Shown here piece after piece: positions 34,354 to 43,529 of a DNA stretch of 64,000 bases. How positions within the stretch are numbered: the first letter of the stretch is position 1; every line of letters begins with the position of its first letter. The position numbers and the translations under genes were made by a program. This DNA comes from Bradyrhizobium murdochi. GTDB taxonomy: Bacteria; Pseudomonadota; Alphaproteobacteria; Rhizobiales; Xanthobacteraceae. The notes under the pieces were generated by a model. That model was not told the origin of the DNA, made no database searches, and saw only the letters and a list, made by a program, of their open reading frames with translations. The stretch spans positions 216,517-280,516 of the forward strand of contig NZ_AXAU01000009.1 in NCBI RefSeq assembly GCF_000472965.1, read 5' to 3'.

Positions 34354-35352
34354 ATGATCGCCAAGATCCGGGAGATCTCTATCGACCGCATTTCGAAGCT
34401 CATTGATCGCCCGCGCGCCAATGGCGCGTTCGTGGACATAAGTATCATCCCTCTCAGCACACCATCGGAACGTCGCATTATGAAACAGGTTTCCGGCTCG
34501 CGCCCGATAGCGCCGAGAAAATGCGAGCGGCCGATGCGCGTGTTTCCTATCGCCGCGGAAAGTCTCCACGCAGCCCATAGCGGACTAACGGCTGCGGGGG
34601 CGCTCGCGAAGCCCGCTGCGCTCAATGCCATCGAGCTGGCAAGGAACTGTCCGAACGCCATCGCGCTGTTGTATTCCGTCGCGGCTGCCGTTGCCGGCCA
34701 GAAGAGCGATGTGCCGACGCAGCTGTTCCGGATCGGAAATCTCAGCGATCTCGAGCGCAGGCTGATTGCGGAAGTGCTTGGGGAGGGCGATCTCGCCGGC
34801 GTCGTTGCGCTGCCGGGTGGCCGCGTGGCGCAAATCCAGGAATCGGTACTTGCGGGAATCTGGCGCGTGCGCATCGAGACCGACACCGCACATGAGTATG
34901 TCGAGGTCGGTGCGATCCCGGAGATCGTTCGGCGCGCCGCAACCGATCTGACGTCGAGGGATCTCATGATCGGCGCGGCACCCGACGGCGCGATGAACGT
35001 GCTACCGGTGCTCACGGAAATCCGCGAGCGGGCACTGGCCTGGCAGCCCGGTATGCGCTCGCACATCATCAACTTCACCCTGCTGCCGATGAGTCCGGTC
35101 GACCTGGCTTTTTTGCAGCAAAGCGTCGGAAACGGTCCGATCCAGATCATCTCGCGCGGCTACGGGAGTTGCCGAGTGCTTGCGACGGGCATCCGGAACG
35201 TCTGGTCGGTGCAGTTCTTCAATGCCATGGACACCATCATTCTGGATACGCTGGAAGTCGGCGGCGTGCCAATGGCTGCCTTGGCCGCCGAGGAAGATTT
35301 CTGGGGTTCCGCCGAACGCCTGCAAGAAATCATCAAAGCTTACGTCGAATGA
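34354..35352 (+). CDS. hupH: Hydrogenase expression/formation protein HupH
   Basis: HyaF/HupH-family maturation factor thought to assist HupS Fe-S assembly. LIAEVLGEGDLAGVVAL, AQIQESVLAGIWRVRI, and the C-terminal SRGYGSCRVLATGIRNVWSVQFFN are typical. The frame from 34354 gives 332 residues, but the first 60 do not resemble the family; an ATG at 34534 opening MRVFPIAAES would give 272, close to the usual length. The longer start is kept only as the outer limit. The stop overlaps hupI by four bases. Confidence 0.88.
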   Translation: MIAKIREISIDRISKLIDRPRANGAFVDISIIPLSTPSERRIMKQVSGSRPIAPRKCERPMRVFPIAAESLHAAHSGLTAAGALAKPAALNAIELARNCPNAIALLYSVAAAVAGQKSDVPTQLFRIGNLSDLERRLIAEVLGEGDLAGVVALPGGRVAQIQESVLAGIWRVRIETDTAHEYVEVGAIPEIVRRAATDLTSRDLMIGAAPDGAMNVLPVLTEIRERALAWQPGMRSHIINFTLLPMSPVDLAFLQQSVGNGPIQIISRGYGSCRVLATGIRNVWSVQFFNAMDTIILDTLEVGGVPMAALAAEEDFWGSAERLQEIIKAYVE

Positions 35353-35564
35353 CGAGCTTCGAGAATTTTGGTGTCCGGAAGGATATCGCAAACGGCGCGC
35401 GCATGGAGTGCGGCATCTGTTGCATCGTCTACGACCCGGTTGAGGGAGATGAGACAACGCAAATTGCAGCGGGAACGCCTTTCGGCGGGTTGCCAGAAAA
35501 TTGGCGTTGTCCAAACTGCGATGCGCCCAAATCGAAGATCATGGCGATTGAAGATGACGCCTGA
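35349..35564 (+). CDS. hupI: Rubredoxin HupI
   Basis: 71-residue rubredoxin with the iron-binding pairs CGIC and CPNC flanking GLPENWRCPNCDAPK. HupI is needed for HupS maturation or electron transfer under aerobic or microaerobic conditions. One oddity is CGICCIVYDP: a cysteine replaces the aromatic residue (usually W or Y) that normally follows the first CxxC pair. ATGA overlap with hupH; 3' end overlaps hupJ by 11 bases. Confidence 0.94.
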   Translation: MTSFENFGVRKDIANGARMECGICCIVYDPVEGDETTQIAAGTPFGGLPENWRCPNCDAPKSKIMAIEDDA

Positions 35565-36084
35565 CCGCGAACGGCATTCCCGCAGGAGCATGCACGTCGC
35601 TGCGTCGGCGTGGGGCGAGATACTCGCGGCAGTCTATCGGGATATCGCCGATCGTACCATGCGCGACCTGCCGATCTTCAACGAGGCCTTGAGCATCGAA
35701 GCGATCGGCTTTCGCGCGCGCGAGGGCAGGGTCGTCGGCATGATGGTCACGCCCTGGTTCATGAACGTGGTCACACCCATGCGTGACAGAACTTCGCATT
35801 CGCCTCCGAGCCCGGGATCGAACCTGCGCTTGCGATTTCCGGCCGGCGAGATCGAATTCACCGTCAGTGAGCTGGCGCTCGTGGGCTCGATCGCGAGCTA
35901 CTCACTGTTCTCGCCGATGTTTGAGTTCAAGGATATGACGTCCGCGCGCGCCACCGCCGAAGCAGCGCTGGCGGCGCTGATGTCGCCGGCCAATCGCCCG
36001 GCGTCACATGGGCCCGATGCGCGACATGGTTCGATCGACCGCCGGCATTTCTTGCGCGGTGTACTGACGGAGCGGCGCGCATGA
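35554..36084 (+). CDS. hupJ: Hydrogenase assembly chaperone HupJ (HybE family)
   Basis: 176-residue protein. MRDLPIFNEALSIEAIGF followed by VVGMMVTPWFMNVVT is the HybE/HupJ core, and the second half has LRLRFPAGEIEFTVSE. Members bind hydrogenase precursors in the twin-arginine export quality-control step. It is chosen to start at ATG 35554, overlapping the end of hupI in another frame; the frame is open to 35368 but that overlaps hupI. Confidence 0.9.
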   Translation: MTPDRERHSRRSMHVAASAWGEILAAVYRDIADRTMRDLPIFNEALSIEAIGFRAREGRVVGMMVTPWFMNVVTPMRDRTSHSPPSPGSNLRLRFPAGEIEFTVSELALVGSIASYSLFSPMFEFKDMTSARATAEAALAALMSPANRPASHGPDARHGSIDRRHFLRGVLTERRA

Positions 36085-37175
36085 GCCTCGCCGTCCGCAA
36101 CCAGATCGATGTTACCGTATCGCTTGCTGGCGACGCAATTGCCGCGGTCGAGATTCTGCCGCGCGTCCGCCCGCCACTGGGGCGGCTGTTCGCCGGCCAG
36201 CCGGCCGCTTCGTTGCTCAACGTGCTGCCGCGAATCTTCTCGTTGTGTGCCGCCGCGCACCAGGTGGCATTCCTGTCCGCGATCGAGGCGGCGCGCGGCG
36301 AAACCATCAGCCTTGCGACGCGACAGCATCGTATCGTTATGGTCGTTGCCGAGCGGCTGGCGGAATTGCTGCGGGGCCTGTTTGTCGGGCATTGCGCGCT
36401 GGATACCACCAGCGCCGCAGCGATCCGCGCCCTGATGGAGGGGGTATCGGCACTTCTCAGCAGCGCAGAGCCCAGCTGCGGCCAGGTTCGACGCGAGGTA
36501 ACAGCGCGGGTTGCGATTGCGCTGGCAGCGCTTGGCATAACGAACGAAGACGGAGCGCCGGCGCTCGGTAACCCACTAGCGCTTAGCGTCGCGGCTCTCG
36601 AGGAAGACGCGTTGAACCCAACGCCGATGCAGCAGTCGTTTTTGTCCGTTGCTGACGACCGCGACGTCATTGAACGGCTCGTGGATGATGCAGGATTTTG
36701 CCGCTGTCCCCACCTTGAGGGCCGCGTTCCCGAAACAGGTGCGTGGGCACGCCAAATGATGCGTGATCAGCTCACGCTACGCCGGTCGGGGCCGGCCGAG
36801 CGGCTGAAGGCGAGGATTGCGGAAATCGTGCGGCTGCACGCTTGGCTCGGCCCCGGTGCTCATGTTGAAACAGCAGAGGATGGGATCATCGAAAGCTACA
36901 GGCTGGGGCCGGGCCGTGGTGCGGCCGCGGTCGAATGCGCCAGGGGACGTCTCTATCACGCGGTTGAGCTTGATCGTCAGGGGCAGATGTCGCGCTTCCA
37001 ATTTCTTGCCCCGACCGAGTGGAATTTCCACGCGCGCGGACCGCTTGTCCGCGGCCTGCAAGGCGCGGTGCTGGCCGCGAAACCACAGGCACAGGGTGCC
37101 GTTCGCGCGATGGTCGGATCCTTTGACCCTTGCCTTGGGTTCACTCTGAATTTTCGCGAAATTGGCGATGCATGA
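36081..37175 (+). CDS. hupK: Hydrogenase expression protein HupK
   Basis: 364-residue accessory protein distantly related to the hydrogenase large subunit; it keeps a C-terminal SFDPCLGFTLNFREIG, echoing the DPCxxC site without the second cysteine. HupK is proposed to be a scaffold for Fe(CN)2CO assembly. ATGA overlap with hupJ, and its 3' end overlaps hypA by 8 bases, so the hup and hyp genes are one transcription unit. Confidence 0.92.
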   Translation: MSLAVRNQIDVTVSLAGDAIAAVEILPRVRPPLGRLFAGQPAASLLNVLPRIFSLCAAAHQVAFLSAIEAARGETISLATRQHRIVMVVAERLAELLRGLFVGHCALDTTSAAAIRALMEGVSALLSSAEPSCGQVRREVTARVAIALAALGITNEDGAPALGNPLALSVAALEEDALNPTPMQQSFLSVADDRDVIERLVDDAGFCRCPHLEGRVPETGAWARQMMRDQLTLRRSGPAERLKARIAEIVRLHAWLGPGAHVETAEDGIIESYRLGPGRGAAAVECARGRLYHAVELDRQGQMSRFQFLAPTEWNFHARGPLVRGLQGAVLAAKPQAQGAVRAMVGSFDPCLGFTLNFREIGDA

Positions 37176-37509
37176 AATGGCGCTTTGTGAGGGTATCGTC
37201 GAGATCGTCGAGGAGGAGGCGCGCCGGCGATCATTTTCCAGGGTGAAGACCGTGTGTCTGGAGATCGGGGCGCTGAGCCATGTCGCTCCCGAAGCGATGA
37301 AGTTCTGCTTTGCGGCCGTTGCCGCGCGGACCATCGCCAATGGCGCGGTTATTAAGGTCGTCGAATTGCCTGGTGTCGCCTGGTGCATGGCCTGTTCAAG
37401 GAGCGTTGAGATTGCGCAACGCTGTGAGCCGTGTCCCTGCTGCGGCAGCTATCAGCTGCAGGTGACCGCGGGCGAAGAGATGCGGGTCAAAGAGCTGGAG
37501 GTCGACTAA
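37168..37509 (+). CDS. hypA: Nickel insertion protein HypA
   Basis: 113-residue nickel metallochaperone. The start at ATG 37168 gives the canonical MHEMALCEG, in which the N-terminal Met-His-Glu binds nickel; an in-frame TTG at 37162 is rejected for this reason. The C-terminal zinc site is CMAC and CPCCG. It works with HypB to load nickel into HupL. Stop and hypB start share one base. Confidence 0.95.
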   Translation: MHEMALCEGIVEIVEEEARRRSFSRVKTVCLEIGALSHVAPEAMKFCFAAVAARTIANGAVIKVVELPGVAWCMACSRSVEIAQRCEPCPCCGSYQLQVTAGEEMRVKELEVD

Positions 37510-38468
37510 TGTGTACCGTATGTGGCTGTAGCGAAGGAACGCCCTCCATCGAACGCGCCGACGCGCAAAGTGCGCAAACCCAGGGGCATCACCATGATCA
37601 TACGCATGATCACTGCGGTCACCACCATGATCATAGGCATTGCGGTCAAAAGATGCATGATTCTCAGAACCATTACCACGGCCATGATCACCATCATGAT
37701 CATAGCGGTCAGCATGCTCAGCGCGGAGGGGCGCTTGGGGATTGCGGCGCCGACCCGGCCGGCTTGAAGATCGCGGGTATGAGCAGGGAGCGAGTCATTC
37801 AGATCGAGCGCGACATCCTTGGCAAGAACAATAGGATCGCCGCCGACAACCGCGCGCGCTTCCTGGCCGATGACCTGCTCGTATTCAATCTTGTCTCCAG
37901 TCCGGGCGCAGGCAAAACCTCGCTGCTCGTCCGCGCCGTCTCCGAGCTCAAGGGTAGCCGCCCGGTCGGCGTCATCGAGGGCGACCAGCAGACCTCGAAC
38001 GATGCCGATCGCATTCGCGCAACCGGCGTGCCCGCAATCCAGATCAATACCGGCAAGGGCTGCCATCTCGATGCTGCCATGGTCGGCGAGGCTTATCGCC
38101 GCTTGCCGCCGCTCAAGGGCGGTATTCTCTTCATCGAGAATGTCGGGAATCTAGTTTGCCCCGCGGCGTTCGATCTCGGCGAGGCCTGCAAGATCGTCGT
38201 GTTCTCGACCCCCGATGGTGAAGACAAGCCGCTCAAATATCCGGATATGTTTGCCGCATCGTCGCTGATGCTGATCAACAAGATTGATCTGGCGCCGGTG
38301 ATCGACTTCGATTTAGCCCAGACCATCGAATATGCGAGACGCGTCAATCCGAACATTGAGGTGCTGACGGTTTCGGCGCGTACGGGCGAGGGCTTTGCCG
38401 CGCTCTACGCTTGGATCCGGAAGCAGGCTGCGTATCAGAGGCGTCCGGTCCAGGACGCATTGCGATGA
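37509..38468 (+). CDS. hypB: Nickel-binding GTPase HypB
   Basis: 319-residue GTPase. It opens MCTVCGC, the high-affinity nickel site, followed by a long histidine-rich stretch (about residues 27-70) typical of rhizobial HypB and used for nickel storage. The G domain has the P-loop SSPGAGKTSLL, EGDQQTSNDADR, and the metal-site segment GKGCHLDA. It delivers nickel to HupL with HypA. Its stop overlaps hypF (ATGA). Confidence 0.96.
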   Translation: MCTVCGCSEGTPSIERADAQSAQTQGHHHDHTHDHCGHHHDHRHCGQKMHDSQNHYHGHDHHHDHSGQHAQRGGALGDCGADPAGLKIAGMSRERVIQIERDILGKNNRIAADNRARFLADDLLVFNLVSSPGAGKTSLLVRAVSELKGSRPVGVIEGDQQTSNDADRIRATGVPAIQINTGKGCHLDAAMVGEAYRRLPPLKGGILFIENVGNLVCPAAFDLGEACKIVVFSTPDGEDKPLKYPDMFAASSLMLINKIDLAPVIDFDLAQTIEYARRVNPNIEVLTVSARTGEGFAALYAWIRKQAAYQRRPVQDALR

Positions 38469-40729
38469 GCGCGAGCAGCGACGCCATCATCCGCGGCGGA
38501 ACGCGGCTGCGGGTGCGCGTTAGTGGCGCCGTGCAAGGTGTCGGCTTTCGTCCATATGTTTATGGTCTCGCTACCCGCTATGGGTTGACCGGGTTCGTCG
38601 CCAACGATCCCGATGGCGTGATCATCGAGGTTGAGGGCGACCGTACGTGCGAGTTTGTGGCCGCTTTGCCACTCGAAAGGCCTCCATTGGCGCGGATCGA
38701 CCACATCTCCGTTCAGAAGATTGGCGCGCTTGCAGCGAAAGACTTTTCGATCCGCGCCAGCGAACACGGGAGGGTGTCCACCCGAATCGTCGCCGATGCC
38801 GCGACATGCCAGCAATGTCTTGATGAGTTGTTCGACCCGAACAGCCGCCATTACCTCTATCCCTTCATCAATTGCTCTCATTGCGGCCCGCGCTATACCA
38901 TCGCCGAACGGCTTCCCTACGATCGCCGCAATACAGCGATGAGGAAGTTTGCGATGTGTGCCGCCTGCGCGAGCGAATATGCCGATCCGGCGAGCCGCAG
39001 GTTTCATGCGGAAGCGATTGCGTGTCCGACATGCGGTCCTCGGCTTAGTCATGGGATCAACGACATTGCCACGGCGGTCGACGGCGGCCAAATCGTTGCG
39101 ATAAAGGGAGTTGGCGGGTACCTGCTGCTTTGCGACGCTCGCAACCATGACGCCGTGCAGCGTTTGCGCAGGAGGAAGCAGCGCGACCAGAAGCCGTTCG
39201 CGGTCATGGTCGGTTCCGTAGAACAGGTCAGCGAGATTGCGGAAGCGAATGCCGCCGAGCTGCCACTGCTCGAATCCGTCGCCCGCCCGATCGTTCTGCT
39301 GCCGTCGCGCAACAATCTAGCGCCGGCGATAGCCCCCGGCCTGTCGCGCGTCGGCGTCATGCTGCCGGTGGCCCCGTTGCATCACCTCATCTTCTATGCG
39401 CTTCGTTCGACAGGTGCATGGCATGGGGTTGAAGGTCCAGTCATTGTCAGCACCAGTGCTAATCCCGGCGGCGAACCGCTCCCGATCAACAACGCGGAGG
39501 CGCTGCGGCGGCTCGCGGGCATCGCCGATCTTATTGTGACCCATGATCGCGATATTCTGACGCGCGCCGATGATTCCGTGGTGGCGGTAGTGGCGGGGCG
39601 GCGCCAATTCATTCGTCGAGCCCGCGGCTATGTTCCCGAACCGATCCGGCTTGCGAGGTCTGTGCCGCCCGTGCTCGCCGTCGGCGGCGCGTTGAAATCG
39701 ACCATCACGGTTACCCGGGGCAGTGAGGCCTTCGTCTCCCAGCACATCGGCGATCTCGATACGGCTGAAGGCATTCGCTTCTTCGAGGAGACGATCGGGC
39801 ACCTCACATCGACCCTCGACATCGATCCTGTCGTCATTGCCCATGATCTGCATCCCAACATGGCGACTACCCGCTTTGCGGAAGCAAGCGGCCGCGCGCT
39901 GGTCGCTGTCCAGCATCACCACGCGCACGCTGCCGCCGTTATCGCGGAGCATGGCCTTGGGCGGCCTACGCTCGCCCTTCTCCTCGACGGCTATGGTTAT
40001 GGCTCCGACGGCGGCAACTGGGGTGGCGAGCTATTGTTGTGCGAAGGCGCCGGGTTCCGACGGATCGGGCATCTCGCGCCCTTGAAAATGCCTGGCGGAG
40101 ATCGCGCAGTCCGCGAGCCTTGGCGCATGGCGAGCGCCATATTTCACTTGCTGGGACGGAAAAACGAAATCAGGCTGCGCTTTGCAGCACAGCCGCAGGC
40201 CGAGCGTTTGCCGTCATTGCTCGATCAGCCCAGCGTGACGACCACCAGCGCGGGCCGGCTGTTTGACGCAGCAGCGGCGCTGCTGGGGATCGCGACTTTG
40301 CAAAGCTATGAGGGCGAAGCCGCCATGAAGCTCGAGGCGTGTGTGCGGCGGACTGCGGTGCTTGAAGCGGGCTGGATGATCGATGGCGACGTGCTGTCCT
40401 TACGCCCGCTGTTTGCGCGCTTGATTGCAGACAACGTCGGTGCCACGGAGGGAGCCGGGCTGTTTCATGGCACGTTCGCCGCTGCCTGCGTTGACTGGGT
40501 CGCGCGCGCGGCGCGGACAACGGGCGTTGCCACCGTCGTTCTGAGTGGCGGCTGCTTCCTGAACGCGGTACTCGCGGAAGAAATCCAGCGCGGCTGCATT
40601 GCGGCCGGCCTCACTCCGCTGCTCCCACGGCGGGTTCCGCCCAATGACGGTGGCTTGAGCCTCGGACAAGCCTGGATCGCCGCTCTGCAGATTGCAGAAC
40701 GGCCGTCAGTCCTGGAAAGAATAGCGTGA
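38465..40729 (+). CDS. hypF: Carbamoyltransferase HypF
   Basis: 754-residue multidomain enzyme that makes the cyanide ligands from carbamoyl phosphate. Domains in order: acylphosphatase (GAVQGVGFRPYVYGLA), four CxxC zinc-finger pairs (CQQC, CSHC, CAAC, CPTC), a YrdC-like adenylate domain (AIKGVGGYLLLCDA), and a Kae1-like carbamoyl transfer domain (VQHHHAHAAAVIAEHGL). No truncation is seen; some hup clusters carry shortened HypF copies, but this one is complete. HypF passes carbamoyl to the HypE C-terminal cysteine. Confidence 0.96.
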   Translation: MSASSDAIIRGGTRLRVRVSGAVQGVGFRPYVYGLATRYGLTGFVANDPDGVIIEVEGDRTCEFVAALPLERPPLARIDHISVQKIGALAAKDFSIRASEHGRVSTRIVADAATCQQCLDELFDPNSRHYLYPFINCSHCGPRYTIAERLPYDRRNTAMRKFAMCAACASEYADPASRRFHAEAIACPTCGPRLSHGINDIATAVDGGQIVAIKGVGGYLLLCDARNHDAVQRLRRRKQRDQKPFAVMVGSVEQVSEIAEANAAELPLLESVARPIVLLPSRNNLAPAIAPGLSRVGVMLPVAPLHHLIFYALRSTGAWHGVEGPVIVSTSANPGGEPLPINNAEALRRLAGIADLIVTHDRDILTRADDSVVAVVAGRRQFIRRARGYVPEPIRLARSVPPVLAVGGALKSTITVTRGSEAFVSQHIGDLDTAEGIRFFEETIGHLTSTLDIDPVVIAHDLHPNMATTRFAEASGRALVAVQHHHAHAAAVIAEHGLGRPTLALLLDGYGYGSDGGNWGGELLLCEGAGFRRIGHLAPLKMPGGDRAVREPWRMASAIFHLLGRKNEIRLRFAAQPQAERLPSLLDQPSVTTTSAGRLFDAAAALLGIATLQSYEGEAAMKLEACVRRTAVLEAGWMIDGDVLSLRPLFARLIADNVGATEGAGLFHGTFAAACVDWVARAARTTGVATVVLSGGCFLNAVLAEEIQRGCIAAGLTPLLPRRVPPNDGGLSLGQAWIAALQIAERPSVLERIA

Positions 40730-40730
40730 T

Positions 40731-40967
40731 ATGTGTCTCTCGGTACCAGCTGAGGTCACGAAGATTCTTGCCGACGACCTTGCCATCGTATCCATCGACG
40801 GCATCAGCAAGGAGATATCGATCGCGCTCATCGACGATCTCGCGGTGGGAGACTACGTCCTTGTCCATGTTGGCTACGCCCTGGCTAGAATCGACCCGGC
40901 AGAGGCCAAGCGCACGCTGCAGCTCCTACACGAGCTAGGCAGCGTGGGGCATGAGCTCCAGTCATGA
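40731..40967 (+). CDS. hypC: Hydrogenase chaperone HypC
   Basis: 78-residue chaperone beginning MCLSVPAEV, with essential Cys2, and carrying GDYVLVHVGYALARID. It carries the Fe(CN)2CO group between HypD and the HupL precursor. It starts one base after the hypF stop and overlaps hypD by four bases. Confidence 0.96.
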   Translation: MCLSVPAEVTKILADDLAIVSIDGISKEISIALIDDLAVGDYVLVHVGYALARIDPAEAKRTLQLLHELGSVGHELQS

Positions 40968-42103
40968 AATATGCCGACGAATTTCGCGACAAGACCATCG
41001 CGCAGGGGCTTGCGCGCGCGATTGGCGCCGAAGCCGAGTCGCAAAGGGAATATCGGTTCATGGAATTCTGCGGCGGACACACGCATGCGATTTCCCGCTA
41101 TGGTCTGGAGGATATACTGCCTGCGAATGTTTGCATGATCCACGGGCCGGGTTGTCCCGTCTGTGTTCTCCCCGCCAGCCGGATCGACATGGCGATCAGG
41201 CTCGCCGAGCGGCCGGAGGTCACTCTCTGTGTTTATGGCGACCTGATGCGCGTGCCCGGTTCGCAGGGAAAATCCCTGCTGAGCGCCAAGGCGTACGGCG
41301 CCGACATACGGATGGTCTACTCGACGCTCGACGCAATCCGGATCGCAGAACAGGCGCCGAATCGGGAGGTGGTCTTTTTTGCCATTGGATTTGAGACCAC
41401 GACGCCGCCGACGGCGGTGATGATCCGGCTTGCCGAGAAGAAATGGCTGAAGAATGTCAGTGTGTTCTGCAATCACGTGCTAACTCCCGCCGCGATGCAT
41501 AATATTCTCGAGGGTCCGGATATCCATAATGGCGGGCGGATCGAAATTGATGGCTTCGTCGGGCCTGCGCATGTCAGCACCATCATTGGCACGAAGCCTT
41601 ACGAGGTCCTCGCAGAACAATTCGACAAGCCGATCGTGATCGGGGGATTTGAACCGCTCGACATGATGCAGGCAATTCTGATGCTGGTGCGGCAGGTGAA
41701 CGAAGGCCGATATGAGGTGGAGAACCAATACAGCCGTGCCGTGACGCGGAAAGGCAATCGACGCGCCCAGGAAGAGGTATCGGATATCTTCGAACTGCGT
41801 GACCACTTCGAATGGCGCGGGCTCGGGCTCGTACCCCATAGCGGACTGAAGCTAAAACAGGCTTACGCTCAATTTGATGCGGAGATGCGTTTCGCGATGC
41901 ACGAAGTACGTGTTGCCGACAATCCGGCGTGCGAGTGCGGGGCCATCCTGCGCGGCCTGAAGAGGCCGGTCGACTGCAAGCTGTTCGGAACCATCTGCAC
42001 GCCGGAAATCCCGATAGGATCCTGCATGGTCTCGTCGGAAGGCGCCTGTGCCGCGCATTGGACGTATGGACGGTTTCGCGATCATCAATTGAGGCGGGCG
42101 TGA
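40964..42103 (+). CDS. hypD: Hydrogenase maturation scaffold HypD
   Basis: 379-residue [4Fe-4S] protein on which Fe(CN)2CO is built. FMEFCGGHTHAISRYG holds the redox-active cysteine; IHGPGCPVCVLP carries CX2C; the C-terminal part has the Fe-S-binding cysteines in DNPACECGAILRG and CKLFGTICTPEIPIGSC. All expected motifs are present. One-base overlap with hypE. Confidence 0.96.
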   Translation: MKYADEFRDKTIAQGLARAIGAEAESQREYRFMEFCGGHTHAISRYGLEDILPANVCMIHGPGCPVCVLPASRIDMAIRLAERPEVTLCVYGDLMRVPGSQGKSLLSAKAYGADIRMVYSTLDAIRIAEQAPNREVVFFAIGFETTTPPTAVMIRLAEKKWLKNVSVFCNHVLTPAAMHNILEGPDIHNGGRIEIDGFVGPAHVSTIIGTKPYEVLAEQFDKPIVIGGFEPLDMMQAILMLVRQVNEGRYEVENQYSRAVTRKGNRRAQEEVSDIFELRDHFEWRGLGLVPHSGLKLKQAYAQFDAEMRFAMHEVRVADNPACECGAILRGLKRPVDCKLFGTICTPEIPIGSCMVSSEGACAAHWTYGRFRDHQLRRA

Positions 42104-43149
42104 TGAGAGCAATGGCCTATCAACGCAAGCTCGATATCAAGAACGGACGCGTCGACCTGTCCCACGGCGCCGGAGGGCGCGCGATGGCGCAGCTGATCTC
42201 CGGCCTGTTTCACGAAGCCTTCGGCAATGAATGGCTCGCCCGCGGCAACGATCAGGCGGCCTTCGATGTTGGCGCTGGCAGAATGGTGATGACGACCGAT
42301 GGCTATGTCGTTTCGCCGCTGTTCTTTCCCGGCGGCAATATCGGATCGCTCGCGGTCCACGGCACGATCAATGATGTCGCGATGGGCGGCGCGCGTCCGC
42401 TCTATCTGTCGGCAAGTTTCATCATCGAGGAGGGCTTCCGCTTCTCGGATCTGAAGACGATAGCGGATTCGATGGGCGAGGCCGCGCGCGCCGCCGGCGT
42501 TTACATCATCACGGGTGACACCAAGGTCGTCGAGCGCGGGAAGGCGGACGGCATGTTCATCTCGACGACGGGGGTCGGGGTTTTGGCCGATGGGCTCGAT
42601 CTCTCCGCGGAGAAGGCAAGGGTCGGCGACCGCGTGCTGGTCTCTGGCAGTCTCGGCGACCATGGTGCGGCGATCATGTCGAGGCGTCAGAATCTCGCTT
42701 TCGAGACCGAGATCGTCTCGGATTCCGCAGCGCTGCATCATCTCGTAGCACTAATGGTTGCGGCGGGCGGCAGCAGCATCCGGGTGATGCGCGACCCCAC
42801 GCGCGGCGGTCTTGCCGCGACGCTCAACGAGATTGCGCATCAGTCGGGCCTCGGGTTCCGTCTGCAGGAAAAGGCCATTCCGGTGAAGCCGGCGGTTGCC
42901 GCCGCCTGCGAACTCCTTGGGCTTGATCCGCTACATGTCGCCAACGAGGGCAAGCTCGTTGCCATCGTGGCGCCTGATATGGCCGATGCCGTGCTTGCAG
43001 CTATGAGGGCGCATCCGCTCGGGTGCGATGCGGCTGATATCGGCGAGGCCGTAGCCGACAATCATCGGTTTGTGCAGATTTCAACCAGCTTTGGTGGCGG
43101 GCGAATTGTCGATTGGCTATGGGGAGAACAATTGCCGCGGATCTGTTGA
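42103..43149 (+). CDS. hypE: Carbamoyl dehydratase HypE
   Basis: 348-residue PurM-like ATPase that dehydrates a thiocarbamate on its C-terminal cysteine to thiocyanate. VDLSHGAGGRAMAQLI, FFPGGNIGSLAVHGTINDV and MRDPTRGGLAATLNEIA are family motifs, and the chain ends PRIC, the required terminal Cys. The ATG at 42103 overlaps the hypD stop; an ATG at 42112 (MAYQRKL) is possible. Last gene of the hup-hyp unit; hoxX and hoxA do not follow here. Confidence 0.96.
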   Translation: MRAMAYQRKLDIKNGRVDLSHGAGGRAMAQLISGLFHEAFGNEWLARGNDQAAFDVGAGRMVMTTDGYVVSPLFFPGGNIGSLAVHGTINDVAMGGARPLYLSASFIIEEGFRFSDLKTIADSMGEAARAAGVYIITGDTKVVERGKADGMFISTTGVGVLADGLDLSAEKARVGDRVLVSGSLGDHGAAIMSRRQNLAFETEIVSDSAALHHLVALMVAAGGSSIRVMRDPTRGGLAATLNEIAHQSGLGFRLQEKAIPVKPAVAAACELLGLDPLHVANEGKLVAIVAPDMADAVLAAMRAHPLGCDAADIGEAVADNHRFVQISTSFGGGRIVDWLWGEQLPRIC

Positions 43150-43529
43150 GCACAATTGCAACTTCTGCCATTTCGGTGTTGCTTTGAGGAGATCGCCCGG
43201 GCGATTCCTCGTAAAGCACTCGCTCGCCTCGAGCGCATCTATCAAACCGAAGATGCGGGATGGGCCTCGAAGGCAAAATGGCGCGCATGTCAATCCTTCA
43301 CATCAAGCACTGCTTCAACATCAGTCGTGTAGTAAAGTCCTTCTCTTCACAAACATCAAACGACTGTCAGGGAGTAGCTATCGCTCCCGCTATCATGCTA
43401 ACCGGTCACCTTAGCAGGGACTTTGACGGAATGCAGATTTCGCAGCTAACGCCGATCGTTTGATATGGCGCAAAGACACAGGGGAGCGCAGCGGTTAGGG
43501 TGATTCTATATCGTCGTGGGAAGTAACCG
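43150..43529. other. Intergenic region before hemN
   Basis: No gene seen. It contains a FixK-type box near its right end. Confidence 0.5.
43460..43473 (+). promoter_or_regulatory. FixK/FNR-type box before the hemN-like gene
   Basis: TTGATATGGCGCAA fits TTG(A/C)-N6-(T/G)CAA. It is centred 63 bases before the start codon, so a class II FixK-dependent promoter would initiate near 43507. This suggests induction in low oxygen. Confidence 0.65.

Noticed and set aside
43192..43205. Palindrome ATCGCCCGGGCGAT after hypE as a terminator
   Set aside because: No T-run follows on either strand.
43364..43400. GTCAGGGAGTAGCTATCGC, resembling part of a tts box
   Set aside because: The spacing between GTCAG and AGCT is several bases too short and no effector gene follows.
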